Assembly (NCBI GenBank): GCA_020431405.1
Contig: JAGQIK010000385.1
Location: 1 to 32,327, forward strand
Source of the DNA: Myxococcales bacterium
GTDB taxonomy: Bacteria; Myxococcota_A; Polyangia; GCA-2747355
DNA length: 32,327 nt
Direction: 5' to 3'
How positions within the stretch are numbered: position 1 is the first letter of the stretch; each line of letters starts with the position of its first letter. Made by a program: the position numbers and the translations under genes. Positions 6,974-15,230 of this stretch are shown in pieces. The notes beneath the pieces are model-generated. The model saw nothing but the letters and a program-made list of their open reading frames with translations. It was not told the DNA's origin and made no database searches.

Positions 6974-7900
6974 CTACTCGGCGGCCAGCAGCTCGTCGAG
7001 GATCTCTTGCCCGCCCCGCGAGAGCAGCGCCTCGCCGACGCGCCGGCCCAGCGAGCCGGCCTGCGCGCGCGGCGCGCGGCCGGATTCGCGCAGGATCGGC
7101 GTACCGTCGGGGTGCGCGACCAGCGCCTCGAGTCGCAGCGCGTCACCGTCGAGCACCGCGTGGGCTGCGATAGGTACCTGGCAGCCGCCCCCGAGCCACT
7201 CGAGCAGCGCGCGCTCGGCGCGAACGCAGTCGGCGGCGTCTGGGTCGTGCAGCCGCTCGATCAGCTCCCGCGTGCGCTCGTCCGACTCGCGCACCTCGAT
7301 GCCGAGCGCGCCCTGCCCGGCGGCGGGCAACCAGCCCTGCCCTTCGAGATACTCGCTGATGCGCTCGCCAAAGCCGAGGCGCGAGAGGCCAGCGGCCGCG
7401 AGCACGATCGCGTCGAACTGCCCTTCGTCGAGCTTGCGCAGGCGCGTATCGACGTTGCCGCGCAGCATGTCGATCTCGAGATCGGGTCGCCGTTCGAGCA
7501 GCTGGGCGCGCCGCCGCAAGCTCGATGTGCCCACGCGCGCGCCGCGCGGCAGATCGGCGAGCGCGATGTCGTCGCGGCTGACCAGCGCGTCGCGCGGGTC
7601 TTCGCGCTCGGGGACCGCGGCGAGCATGCCCCCATCGACGAGCTCGGCCGGCACGTCCTTCATCGAGTGCACGGCGAGGTCGACGCTGCCTTCGATCAGC
7701 GCCGTCTCGATCTCTTTGACGAACAGCCCCTTGCCGCCGACTTTGGCCAGCGGCACGTCGAGGATCTTGTCGCCGCGCGTCTTGATCACTTCGAGCTCGA
7801 CGACGAGCCCGGGCTCGAGCTCGCGCAAGCGATCGGCGATGTGGTTGGCCTGCCAAAGCGCCAGCCGGCTGCCGCGCGTTCCGATGGTGAGGGTCGTCAT
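6974..7900 (-). CDS. hemC: Porphobilinogen deaminase (hydroxymethylbilane synthase) HemC
   Basis: 308 aa, normal length. The enzyme polymerises four porphobilinogens into hydroxymethylbilane in the cytoplasm. Diagnostic sequence includes GTRGSRLALWQA at residues 7-18, VGGKGLFVKEIE, HSMKDVP with the catalytic Asp at 82, GTSSLRRRAQL, RGNVDTRLRKL and LPAAGQGALGIE. The cofactor-attaching Cys is Cys240 in LGGGCQVPIAAHA. The ATG overlaps the hemA stop (ATGA), so the two successive heme-synthesis steps are translationally coupled. No uroporphyrinogen III synthase (hemD) follows; two small membrane proteins do. Confidence 0.97.
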   Translation of the reverse strand: MTTLTIGTRGSRLALWQANHIADRLRELEPGLVVELEVIKTRGDKILDVPLAKVGGKGLFVKEIETALIEGSVDLAVHSMKDVPAELVDGGMLAAVPEREDPRDALVSRDDIALADLPRGARVGTSSLRRRAQLLERRPDLEIDMLRGNVDTRLRKLDEGQFDAIVLAAAGLSRLGFGERISEYLEGQGWLPAAGQGALGIEVRESDERTRELIERLHDPDAADCVRAERALLEWLGGGCQVPIAAHAVLDGDALRLEALVAHPDGTPILRESGRAPRAQAGSLGRRVGEALLSRGGQEILDELLAAE

Positions 7901-9276
7901 CGCGTCTCCTTGGCGCCGACCAGCGCCTCCTCGTGCGGGGCCGCCGCGTCGCCGGTGCCGCTATCGGCGTCGACATCGCCATCGGCATCGGTAGCCGCCA
8001 TCGCCGAGAGGTCTTCCGCGGCGAGCTCGATCTTGAAGAGCCGCATCACCGCCTCCGCGAGATCGGAAGCCTCGCCCTCGGCCACACTGCGCTTGATCTC
8101 CACCAGCGGCACGTGCAGCAGCTTGGAGACGATGGCCTCGGCCATACGATCGAGCGCCTGGCGCTGCGCGGCGGCCTCGAGCTTGAGCGAGCGCGCCGCG
8201 CGCTCGGCCTCGCCGTGGGCGATCTCGCTGAAACGGCGCCGCAGCTCCTTGATCAACGGCGCCGCTTGCTGCTTGCGCTGCCAGTTGCGGAACTGGGCCA
8301 CCTCGTGCTCGACGATGCGCTCGGCGACCTTAGCCTCCTTGCGACGTGCGGAGAGATTCTCGGCGACGGCCTTCTCGAGGTCGTCGATCGCAAAGAGGTA
8401 GACGTTGGAGAGGCGACGCGCCTTCGCCTCGACATCGCGCGGCACGGCGATGTCGACGATGAACACCGGCCGCTGCTTGCGCGCGCGCATCACGCGCGAG
8501 AGCATCTTGCGCGTGATGATCGGCTCGGGCGACGCCGTCGATGTGATCACGATGTCGGCCCACTCGAGCTCCTGCTCGAGCTTGTCCCAGTCGATGGCGG
8601 TGGCCTCGAACTCGGCGGCCAGCTTGGCGGCGCGCTCGGCGCTGCGATTGGTGACGTGGATGCGGCGCGCGCCATCGCTGACCAGGTGACGCACGGCCAG
8701 CTCGGCCATCTCGCCGGCGCCGACGACGAGCACCGAGACAGAGGCGAGATCCTCGAAGATGCGGCCGGCCAGCTCGACGGCCACCGAGCTGATCGAGGCC
8801 GGATGGCGCGCGATGCCCGTCTCGTTGCGCACGCGCTTGCTGACGGCGAAGGCGCGCGCCAGACACGAGCCGAGCTGGCCGCGCACGCTCTGCGTTTGGC
8901 GCGCGACGGCAAAGGCGTCTTTGATCTGCCCGGTGATCTGCGCCTCGCCGACTACCATCGAGTCGAGGCTCGCGGTCACGCGGAAGATGTGCTGCACCGC
9001 CTCGTCGTCGACGAGCCGGTAGAGCTCGCCATCGAGCTGTCTGTCGGCGAGCGTGCTGAGGTGGTCGGAGAGCGTCTTGGTCGCGGCGAGCGGATCACCA
9101 GCCACCGCGTAGACCTCCACGCGGTTGCAGGTGGCGATCATCATCGCCTCGTCCACGGCACGGCTCTCCTTGATGCGTGCGAGCGACTCGCGCACGCGGT
9201 CGTCGGCCACGGCCATGCGTTCGCGCAGCTCGACCGGCGCGGTGCGATAGCTCAAGCCGACGACGACGTAGCGCAT
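7897..9276 (-). CDS. hemA: Glutamyl-tRNA reductase HemA
   Basis: 459 aa. It reduces glutamyl-tRNA(Glu) to glutamate-1-semialdehyde, the first committed step of C5-pathway heme synthesis. The catalytic Cys50 lies in MMIATCNRVEVY. Then come GEAQITGQIKDAF, the NADPH-binding VLVVGAGEMAELAVRHL, HVTNRS, and PVFIVDIAVPRDVE, with a C-terminal dimerisation helix. The last 35 residues are an unusual acidic, low-complexity tail (ATDADGDVDADSGTGD) not found in the standard enzyme. GGGGAG lies 10 nt before the ATG. It sits between the HemX-like gene (26 bp upstream) and hemC (4-bp overlap). Confidence 0.97.
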   Translation of the reverse strand: MRYVVVGLSYRTAPVELRERMAVADDRVRESLARIKESRAVDEAMMIATCNRVEVYAVAGDPLAATKTLSDHLSTLADRQLDGELYRLVDDEAVQHIFRVTASLDSMVVGEAQITGQIKDAFAVARQTQSVRGQLGSCLARAFAVSKRVRNETGIARHPASISSVAVELAGRIFEDLASVSVLVVGAGEMAELAVRHLVSDGARRIHVTNRSAERAAKLAAEFEATAIDWDKLEQELEWADIVITSTASPEPIITRKMLSRVMRARKQRPVFIVDIAVPRDVEAKARRLSNVYLFAIDDLEKAVAENLSARRKEAKVAERIVEHEVAQFRNWQRKQQAAPLIKELRRRFSEIAHGEAERAARSLKLEAAAQRQALDRMAEAIVSKLLHVPLVEIKRSVAEGEASDLAEAVMRLFKIELAAEDLSAMAATDADGDVDADSGTGDAAAPHEEALVGAKETR

Positions 9277-9302
9277 GGCCTAGCGGCTCCCCATGGCGGC
9301 GC

Positions 9303-10094
9303 TCACGCGATCACCCGGCGACCGACGTAGATCAGCAGCACCACGGCGGTGAAGCCAAAGCCCGCGAGGGTCAGCAGCGCCGCGCTGCGCCCGCGCAGCC
9401 CGACCGTTAGGCGGCCGCCGATGAGCACCGCGAAGATCAGCCACACGATGCCGGCGAATCCATACTCCAGACGAAAGCCGCCCGAACCGCCCGCCTTGAG
9501 CATCCACAGCACGCCGGTGATCACCGCCAGCGTGAACACGGGAAAGCCGACCATCACCAGCCGACGGCCGAGGGTATCGAGCGTGGTGATCGCCGGACCG
9601 CGGCGCTCGCCGCCCACGCGGCCGCCCTTGAGCGCGGCGTTCTGCACCAGATAGAGCACGGCGACGCCCGCCGCGAGCGCGAAGGCGCTGACGCCGAGCG
9701 CGACCAGCGTCAGGTGCATGCGTTTGAGGAACAGCACCGCTTGCGCCACCGGCGGCTCCTTGCCTTGCGCCAGGCGCGCGGCGAGCAACAACCCGAAGGC
9801 CAGCAGCGCCATCGCGGCACCCAGCGAGCCGAGCTTCCAGCGGAACGTGCCGGCGAGAAACGCCACGCACAGAATGAACGCGATCAACGAGAGCAAGCCC
9901 GACGTGCCGGTCAGCGGATGAAAGCCGCCGCTGCACTGCACGCCGATGCTCGCGAAGTGTCCGAGCAGCGCCACCGCCAGCGCGATGCGCGCCGCCTCGC
10001 GCGACTTGTCGCCGCGCGCCACCAGGTGCGCGATGTACGCGACGCTGGCCAGCGCGTAGAGGCCGAGCGTGATCAACTGGAGGGTGTTGCTCAA
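9303..10094 (-). CDS. HemX/CcsA-family integral membrane protein
   Basis: 263 aa, about eight membrane segments. TTG 10094 was chosen because it overlaps the preceding stop as TTGA and fits the coupling seen elsewhere in this operon. The fold resembles cytochrome c assembly proteins of the CcsA/CcmF group, with histidines in membrane positions (LLGHFASIG, FLKRMHLTLVALG). The tryptophan-rich heme-handling motif of true CcsA is missing; the matching segment reads YGFAGIVWLIFAVLIGG. This, and its place directly before hemA, favours a HemX-type protein. HemX is known in Bacillus as a membrane protein affecting HemA level. Whether it does so here is inference. Confidence 0.82.
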   Translation of the reverse strand: MSNTLQLITLGLYALASVAYIAHLVARGDKSREAARIALAVALLGHFASIGVQCSGGFHPLTGTSGLLSLIAFILCVAFLAGTFRWKLGSLGAAMALLAFGLLLAARLAQGKEPPVAQAVLFLKRMHLTLVALGVSAFALAAGVAVLYLVQNAALKGGRVGGERRGPAITTLDTLGRRLVMVGFPVFTLAVITGVLWMLKAGGSGGFRLEYGFAGIVWLIFAVLIGGRLTVGLRGRSAALLTLAGFGFTAVVLLIYVGRRVIA

Positions 10095-10399
10095 GGCTGG
10101 CCTCCGTGCCCGCCGGCGAGCTGGCCGACGAAGCCTTGCTGCACCTGGTATCCGATGCCTTCGATGATCACGCTCTCCATATAGTGCTCGGCCCCTAGCG
10201 CGATCAACTGTCGCTCGGTCTTGACCTTGCCGAGCAGCTGCGCGCGATCGGGTTGGCCTCCGGCGATCTCCACGAAGCGCACGGCCGGCAGTAGCGTATA
10301 GCGTTGGTCGTCGATCACCATGTGCTCGCCATCGAGGCGCACGTGCCCCTGCATCAACCAGATGTCGAGCGCTTCTTGCGAGAGGAACAGCCTGCTCAT
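10091..10399 (-). CDS. Uncharacterised 102-aa protein leading the heme operon
   Basis: 102 aa from ATG 10399, with GGGAAA 6 nt upstream. It is soluble, with no signal peptide or membrane segment. Recognisable pieces are LFLSQEALDIWLMQGHVRLDGEHM, LLPAVRFVEIAGG, LLGKVKTERQLIALGAEHYMESVIIEG and a Gly-rich end (GGHGGQP). The even mix of strands and helices suggests a compact regulatory or binding domain; I cannot name it. It overlaps the HemX-like gene (TTGA) and is the first gene of the HemX-hemA-hemC operon, so it probably works with heme synthesis or its control. Confidence 0.75.
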   Translation of the reverse strand: MSRLFLSQEALDIWLMQGHVRLDGEHMVIDDQRYTLLPAVRFVEIAGGQPDRAQLLGKVKTERQLIALGAEHYMESVIIEGIGYQVQQGFVGQLAGGHGGQP

Positions 10400-10453
10400 C
10401 GGTACTTTCCCGGAGGTTAGCCGCTTTCCTCGCGGCCCGCGAGCACACCGCGC

Positions 10454-10482
10454 TTGCAGGCCTAGAAGCGCTGAGCTAGCTT
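10454..10482 (+). promoter_or_regulatory. Candidate sigma-70-type promoter for trxA
   Basis: TTGCAG (10454-10459), a 17-bp spacer and TAGCTT (10477-10482) precede trxA. The spacing is ideal and the -10 has the TA...T frame also seen before the ppiD-like gene. The ribosome site AGGAG lies at 10496-10500. The assignment is by motif only. Confidence 0.35.
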
Positions 10483-10506
10483 AGCCGCCGATAGCAGGAG
10501 TCATCG

Positions 10507-10839
10507 ATGGCCGCTTCCGAGAACGTCATTCACATCACCGACGCCAACTTCGACAACCAGGTGCTCAAGTCGTCGCAGCCGTTTCTGCTCGACCTCAGCG
10601 CCGAGTGGTGTCAGCCCTGCAAGGCCCTCGCGCCGGTCATCGAAGAGCTGGCCACCGAGTACACCGGCAAGGTTCGCTTCGGCAACCTCGATGTCGACCA
10701 CAACCCCCGCGTGCCCAATCAGTTCCAGGTGCGCAGCATGCCCACGCTGCTGCTCTTCTCGGGCGGCAATGTCATCGGCCAGCTGATCGGCGCGCACCCG
10801 CGCCAGCGCATCGTCGATCTGATCGCCAAGGGTCTCTGA
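10507..10839 (+). CDS. trxA: Thioredoxin
   Basis: 110 aa, the normal size of a single-domain cytoplasmic thioredoxin, which reduces protein disulfides. The active site is EWCQPCKALAPVIEEL, with Gln where most thioredoxins have Gly (WCGPC); this may shift redox potential. The family's later landmarks are present: KVRFGNLDVDHNP, the cis-Pro in VRSMPTLLLF, and the final GAHPRQRIVDLI. No signal peptide is present. AGGAG sits 6 nt before the ATG. It is divergent from the heme operon and 13 bp ahead of rsgA, so it is probably co-transcribed with it. Confidence 0.93.
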   Translation: MAASENVIHITDANFDNQVLKSSQPFLLDLSAEWCQPCKALAPVIEELATEYTGKVRFGNLDVDHNPRVPNQFQVRSMPTLLLFSGGNVIGQLIGAHPRQRIVDLIAKGL

Positions 10840-10852
10840 CAAGAGAGGGCGC

Positions 10853-11989
10853 GTGCCAAGCGATGAGCGCGGTGCCCGCCCCTCCTGGCACGCTGATCCG
10901 GCACGACGCGCCAGCCTCGGCTGGAGCGACTTCTTCGACAAGCAGCTAGCCCGGCTCGAGCGCTCCAAGCGCGAGTCGATGCTGCCCGTGCGTGTGGCGG
11001 CCGAGCACCGCGGCCGCTACGAGATCTGGGGCCACCCTAAAGCGGATCGCGCGCGCCTGGCGGGACGGCTGCGCAAGGACAGCACGCGCGAGCAGCTTCC
11101 GGCCGTTGGCGACTGGGCGCTCGCGCCGCGCCGCGTGCACGGGCTCGCCACGCTGGCGCACGTCTTCGAGCGCCACAGCGCGTTCCTGCGCAAGGCCGCT
11201 GGGCAGGTCACCGAGGCGCAGGTGGTGGCGGCCAACGTCGATACGGTGCTGCTCGTCTGCTCGCTCAACCGCGACTACAGCGCGCGGCGCATCGAGCGCT
11301 ACCTGACGCAGCTCTACGAGAGCGGCGCGCGGCCGGTGGTGGTGCTGAGCAAGGCAGACGTCGCGGCGAGCTCGGCGATCGATGTCGACGCCACCTGCGC
11401 GGAGCTGGCCGCACAGCTCGACATCGAGGTCGTCACCACGCGCACCGACGACCCGGCCAGCATCGAGGCGCTGCGGCGCTTCGCAGGCGACGGCCAAACG
11501 GTCGCGCTGGTGGGATCGTCAGGGGTCGGCAAGTCGACGATCATCAACGCGCTGGTGGGAGAGCAGCTGCTGGCCACCAGCGAAGTGCGCGAGGACGACG
11601 ACCGCGGCCGCCACACCACGCGGCACCGCCAGCTCGTCGCGCTGCCCGAGCGCGCCGGGTTGCTCGTCGACACGCCGGGCATGCGCGAGCTGTCGCTATG
11701 GGACGGCGCCGGTCTGGGCGAAGCCTTCGACGACGTGCTCGCCGTCGCCGCGCGCTGCCACTTTCGCGACTGCAGCCACGAGGGCGAACCCGGCTGCGCC
11801 GTGCCCGACGCGCTCGCCAGCGGCGAGCTCGACGCCGAGCGCTACGAGCATTTTTGCAAGCTCACCGAGGAGGCCGCCACGCAGGCGGCGCGGCGCGAGC
11901 AGCGCGGCTGGAGCGAGGGGCAGCGACCCGGAGAAGCGGGCGCGCGCGGCGGCGGCGCGGGTTGGCGCGAGCTCGAGAAGAAGGACTAG
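10853..11989 (+). CDS. rsgA: Ribosome small-subunit GTPase RsgA (YjeQ family)
   Basis: 378 aa from GTG 10853, preceded by GAGAGGG. RsgA is a circularly permuted GTPase that acts in late 30S maturation. An OB-fold region (residues 43-105) comes first. The permuted order follows: G4 SKAD at 166-169, G1 GSSGVGKS at 221-228, switch region GRHTTRHRQL and G3 DTPG at 273-276. The zinc site is C302, C307, H309 and C315 (CHFRDCSHEGEPGC). The first 20 residues and the charged Gly/Arg-rich tail (about 340-378) extend beyond the core. It follows trxA and is convergent with rodA across a repeat element. Confidence 0.95.
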   Translation: MPSDERGARPSWHADPARRASLGWSDFFDKQLARLERSKRESMLPVRVAAEHRGRYEIWGHPKADRARLAGRLRKDSTREQLPAVGDWALAPRRVHGLATLAHVFERHSAFLRKAAGQVTEAQVVAANVDTVLLVCSLNRDYSARRIERYLTQLYESGARPVVVLSKADVAASSAIDVDATCAELAAQLDIEVVTTRTDDPASIEALRRFAGDGQTVALVGSSGVGKSTIINALVGEQLLATSEVREDDDRGRHTTRHRQLVALPERAGLLVDTPGMRELSLWDGAGLGEAFDDVLAVAARCHFRDCSHEGEPGCAVPDALASGELDAERYEHFCKLTEEAATQAARREQRGWSEGQRPGEAGARGGGAGWRELEKKD

Positions 11990-11992
11990 CAG

Positions 11993-12180
11993 GGCCTCGG
12001 GCCCAGGGCCACGGGCTCAGGGCCACGGGCCACAGGGGTGGCCTGCCAACGTATGGACTCGCGCTTCGCGCTCGACCGTCACGGCCAACCACTGCCTGTG
12101 GCGGCCTCGAACACGCTGCGAAGCGTGCGAGGCGCCCGCGAACGATCCTGTGGCCCGTGGCCTGAAGCCCGTGGCCTCGG
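11993..12180. repeat. Intergenic inverted element A1 with 7-bp units
   Basis: It fills the gap between the converging rsgA and rodA genes. The left arm consists of 7-bp units (GGCCTCG, GGCCCAG, GGCCACG, GGCTCAG, GGCCACG, GGCCACA) and GG. The last four units plus GG (12007-12036, 30 bp) are the inverse of 12147-12176 apart from a one-base shift and one mismatch or so. The 110-bp core begins GGTGGCCTGCCAACG and holds smaller hairpins: TCGCGCTTCGCG near 12058, and CCTCG-aa-CACGCT paired with AGCGTG-CGAGG at 12105-12132. Element A2 at 20065-20203 has the same plan. It may act as a two-way transcript end or a nucleoid/protein binding site. Confidence 0.8.
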
Positions 12181-12190
12181 TCGCCGCAGC

Positions 12191-13285
12191 CTAGAACGAC
12201 GTCTTGCGGATCGAAACGTTCATCAACAGCCCCGCCGCCATCATCATCGTCACCACCGACGATCCGCCGTAGCTCACCAGCGGTAACGTCACGCCCACCA
12301 CCGGCGCCAGGCCGGTGACCATGCCGATGCTGATCACAGCGTGCCAGAAGAACAGCGACGCCACGCCGACGCAGATCACCGCGCCGAAGCGGTCGCGCGC
12401 CTGGGTGCCGATCTTGACGGCCCATAAGATGAAGAACAGGTAGATCGCGAGCATCACGACGCTGCCGAGAAACCCCCACTCCTCACCCCAGACGGCGAAG
12501 GGGAAGTCGGTCCAGCGCTCGGGCAGAAAGTGCAGCTGGTTCTGCGTGCCCTGCATGTAGCCCTTGCCCGAAAAGCCGCCCGATCCGATAGCGAAGAGCG
12601 ACTGGCGCGCTTGCCAGCCGGCGCCCACCGGGTCTGCTGCCGGGTTGAGGAACGTGTAGATGCGCTGCTTCTGGTAGTCCTTGAGCAGGTAAGCCCACGA
12701 CAGCGGCAGCGAGAGCGCCGCGACGGCGACGATCATCAGAATCGAGCGCAGCTTGAGGCGCGTGAGCATCATCACCGAGAGGAAGATCAGGAAGATGATC
12801 AGCGCCGTGCCGAGATCGGGCTGCTTGAGCACCAGGCCCACGGGCAGGCCGACGACCAAGAACGGGATCGCGATGTCTTTGAGCTTGCGCCCCTCGACCA
12901 CCGGATCGTCGTTGAGGTACTTGGCCAGCGCGATCACCAGCAGCACCTTCATCAGCTCCGAAGGCTGTAAGCCGATAAAGCCGACCTGCAGCCAGCGTTG
13001 TGACTGGTTGATGCTCTTGCCGATGACGAGCACCAGCGCCAGCATCACCAGGCCCACGCCATAGAGCGGATAGGCAAAGCGCGCCATCGCTCGGTAGTCG
13101 ATGAGCGCCATCACGAAGAAGGCCACCAGGCCGAAGCCGATCCAGAACAGCTGCTTGCGCACCAGCGTCATCTCGGTGGACGCCGTCGCCGAGTGCAGGT
13201 TGACGACGCCGATCACCGACAGCATCAGCACGCACAGAAACAGCGGCCAGTCGAAGTGCTGTCGCAGCTTGCTGAGCGACCTCAT
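12191..13285 (-). CDS. rodA: Peptidoglycan glycosyltransferase RodA (SEDS family)
   Basis: 364 aa, ten or so membrane segments. RodA polymerises lipid II into glycan strands for lateral wall growth, with PBP2. SEDS features are GLQPSELMKVLLVIALAKYL, GLVLKQPDLGTALIIFLIFL, GGFSGKGYMQGTQNQLHFLPER and TDFPFAVWGEEWGFLG, the last carrying the Asp needed for catalysis in the family. The end has VVGVTLPLVSYGGSS. The ATG overlaps the mrdA stop as ATGA, so the synthase pair is translationally coupled. It is the last gene of the rod-shape cluster, followed by element A1. Confidence 0.97.
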   Translation of the reverse strand: MRSLSKLRQHFDWPLFLCVLMLSVIGVVNLHSATASTEMTLVRKQLFWIGFGLVAFFVMALIDYRAMARFAYPLYGVGLVMLALVLVIGKSINQSQRWLQVGFIGLQPSELMKVLLVIALAKYLNDDPVVEGRKLKDIAIPFLVVGLPVGLVLKQPDLGTALIIFLIFLSVMMLTRLKLRSILMIVAVAALSLPLSWAYLLKDYQKQRIYTFLNPAADPVGAGWQARQSLFAIGSGGFSGKGYMQGTQNQLHFLPERWTDFPFAVWGEEWGFLGSVVMLAIYLFFILWAVKIGTQARDRFGAVICVGVASLFFWHAVISIGMVTGLAPVVGVTLPLVSYGGSSVVTMMMAAGLLMNVSIRKTSF

Positions 13286-15213
13286 CGCGCCGGCTCCTTG
13301 GCGACGCTGCGCTTCGCCGCCGCGCCGACGGGCTTGGAAGTGCTGCCGGCGCCGCCGCTGCTGCTGCCGCCGCTGGTGGACCCGGAGCTAACGTACTTGA
13401 AGTAGCCGTTGATGATCTGCATCGCCACCGGCGCGGCGACACGCGCCGCCTTGCCGCCGTTCTTGACGAACACCACCACGGCGATGCGCGGCGCGCGTGC
13501 CGGCGCGTAGGCGGCAAACCAGGCGTGCGGCGGCTTGTAGGTCAGCTTGCCATCCTTGTCGCGGCGACGTCCCACCTGCGCGGTGCCGGTCTTGCCAGCG
13601 ACCTCGATGTTGTCGAGCCGCGCCTTGTGGGCGGTGCCGTCGCGGTGCGCCACGACGGCGGCGAGCGCCTCGCGCACGCGGCGCAGCGTCTCGGGCTTGA
13701 GCTTGATCTGACGGCGCAGCCGCGGCGCGAAGCCCTGCACGAGCATCCCGTCGGACGTCTCGATGCGCTCGACGAGCTGCGGCGAGAGCAGCTTGCCGCC
13801 GTTGGCGATCGCCGCGTAGAGCATCACCATCTGCAGCGGCGTGACCTTGACGTCACCCTGACCGATGGCGGCGTTGAGCGTGAAGCCGATGCGGAAGGGG
13901 CGCTTGCGCCGCTTGTACCACTCCTTGGTGGGCACCAGCCCGCCGACCTCGCCGTTGAGCCCCAGCCCGGTGGATGCGCCGAGACCGAGCATACGGGCGA
14001 AGCGCGCCATGCGGTCCATGCCCACCATCTCGGCGAGGGTGTAGAAGTAGACGTTGCACGACTCGGCGATGGCGTGATGCAGCGCGACCTTGCCGTGGGC
14101 GTGGCCGCAGCGGAAGTTGCGCCCACCGAAGTGGTGGAAGCGCACGCACTTCACCTTCTCCTCGGGATCGAGGATGTTCTCCTCGAGCGAGGCGATCGCC
14201 GAGACGACCTTGTAGATCGATCCCGGGAAGTAGTTCTCGCGCGAGACCTTGTCGAGCAGCGGGCGGTGCGGATCTTCGAGCAGGCGGCGCGCCTCCTCGA
14301 CGCTGAGCCGACCCGTCATAGTGTTCGGATCGAAGGCCGGCCGCGAGACATAGGCGAGCAGACGTCCGGTGTTGACCTCGACGACCACGGCGGCGCCCGA
14401 GGCGTGTCGGCGCATGGCGCGCTCGGCGAGGCGCTGCAGCTCGACGTCGAGCGTGAGGTAGATGTTGTGGCCGGGGATCGGCTCGCTGCGACGTTCGCCC
14501 TTGAGCAGCTCGGCGGCGACGGCGTCACCTTTGCGGTGGCCGTGGGCGTCGACGACGATACGCTCGCGGCCGGGCACGCCACGCAGGTGGCGCTCGTAGG
14601 CGCGCTCGAGGCCGGCGCGGCCGACGAGATCGCCGGGGTGGTAGTGGCGCCCCTTGTCGCGGCGCAGCTGCGCGCGCGTGACCTCGTTCATGTAGCCGAG
14701 CACGTGCGCCGCGAGGTTGGCCTCGCGATAGTGGCGATGCGCCACGGCGAGCACGTTGATGCCGTGCAGCTTGCCCTTGTGGGTCACCAGCCGCGCTAGC
14801 TGGTCGCGGCTGACGTCGCGCAGCAGCAGCATCTCGCTGACGCGGCGCTTGCCGCGGTAGCGCTCGACGCGCTTGCGCAGGCTGCGCGCGCGGTCGGGCG
14901 ACAGCGAGAGCAGCTCGACGAGCTTCTCCACGGCGTCGCGCGTGACGAAGCGCGGCGAGACGTAGACGTCGTAGGACGGGCGGTTGGCGACGAGCAGCCG
15001 CCCACGCCGGTCGTAGATGCGGCCGCGCACCGTGGGGATGCGCCGCGACTGCACGATGTTGTTTTCGGTGAGCCGCCGGTAGTGATCGCCGCGCGCGATC
15101 TGCAGGTGCCACAGCCGGCCCATCAGCACGACGAAGCTGAGCAGCACGAACGCCACCAGATAGCGGTAGCGCCGCCTGAACTCGGGGATCTCGCCGTGGG
15201 TGGGCTGCTGCAT
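13282..15213 (-). CDS. mrdA: Penicillin-binding protein 2 (transpeptidase MrdA)
   Basis: 643 aa. This class B PBP cross-links peptidoglycan during elongation and is activated by MreC. One membrane anchor lies near residues 18-36. The dimerisation region contains RIPTVRGRIYDRRGRLLV. The active-site motifs are SIYK (Ser332 to Lys335), SCN (385-387) and KTG (541-543), and all catalytic residues are intact. A Ser/Gly-rich tail (about 609-628) and a basic end lie outside the known domain and are dispensable-looking. GAGGG precedes the ATG by 9 nt. mreD ends 17 bp upstream and rodA overlaps downstream. Confidence 0.97.
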   Translation of the reverse strand: MQQPTHGEIPEFRRRYRYLVAFVLLSFVVLMGRLWHLQIARGDHYRRLTENNIVQSRRIPTVRGRIYDRRGRLLVANRPSYDVYVSPRFVTRDAVEKLVELLSLSPDRARSLRKRVERYRGKRRVSEMLLLRDVSRDQLARLVTHKGKLHGINVLAVAHRHYREANLAAHVLGYMNEVTRAQLRRDKGRHYHPGDLVGRAGLERAYERHLRGVPGRERIVVDAHGHRKGDAVAAELLKGERRSEPIPGHNIYLTLDVELQRLAERAMRRHASGAAVVVEVNTGRLLAYVSRPAFDPNTMTGRLSVEEARRLLEDPHRPLLDKVSRENYFPGSIYKVVSAIASLEENILDPEEKVKCVRFHHFGGRNFRCGHAHGKVALHHAIAESCNVYFYTLAEMVGMDRMARFARMLGLGASTGLGLNGEVGGLVPTKEWYKRRKRPFRIGFTLNAAIGQGDVKVTPLQMVMLYAAIANGGKLLSPQLVERIETSDGMLVQGFAPRLRRQIKLKPETLRRVREALAAVVAHRDGTAHKARLDNIEVAGKTGTAQVGRRRDKDGKLTYKPPHAWFAAYAPARAPRIAVVVFVKNGGKAARVAAPVAMQIINGYFKYVSSGSTSGGSSSGGAGSTSKPVGAAAKRSVAKEPAR

Positions 15214-15230
15214 ACCGCGTGGCCCTCGGC

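Noticed and set aside
9303-10094. True CcsA cytochrome c synthetase
   Set aside because: The Trp-rich heme-handling motif is missing and no other cytochrome c biogenesis genes are nearby; a HemX-type assignment fits position and sequence better.
11990-12190. Transposon-derived MITE with target duplication
   Set aside because: Inverted arms fit, but I see no convincing direct target duplication outside the arms and no transposase. The arms are tandem 7-mers rather than a fixed terminal sequence, so I list it as a repeat of unknown origin.
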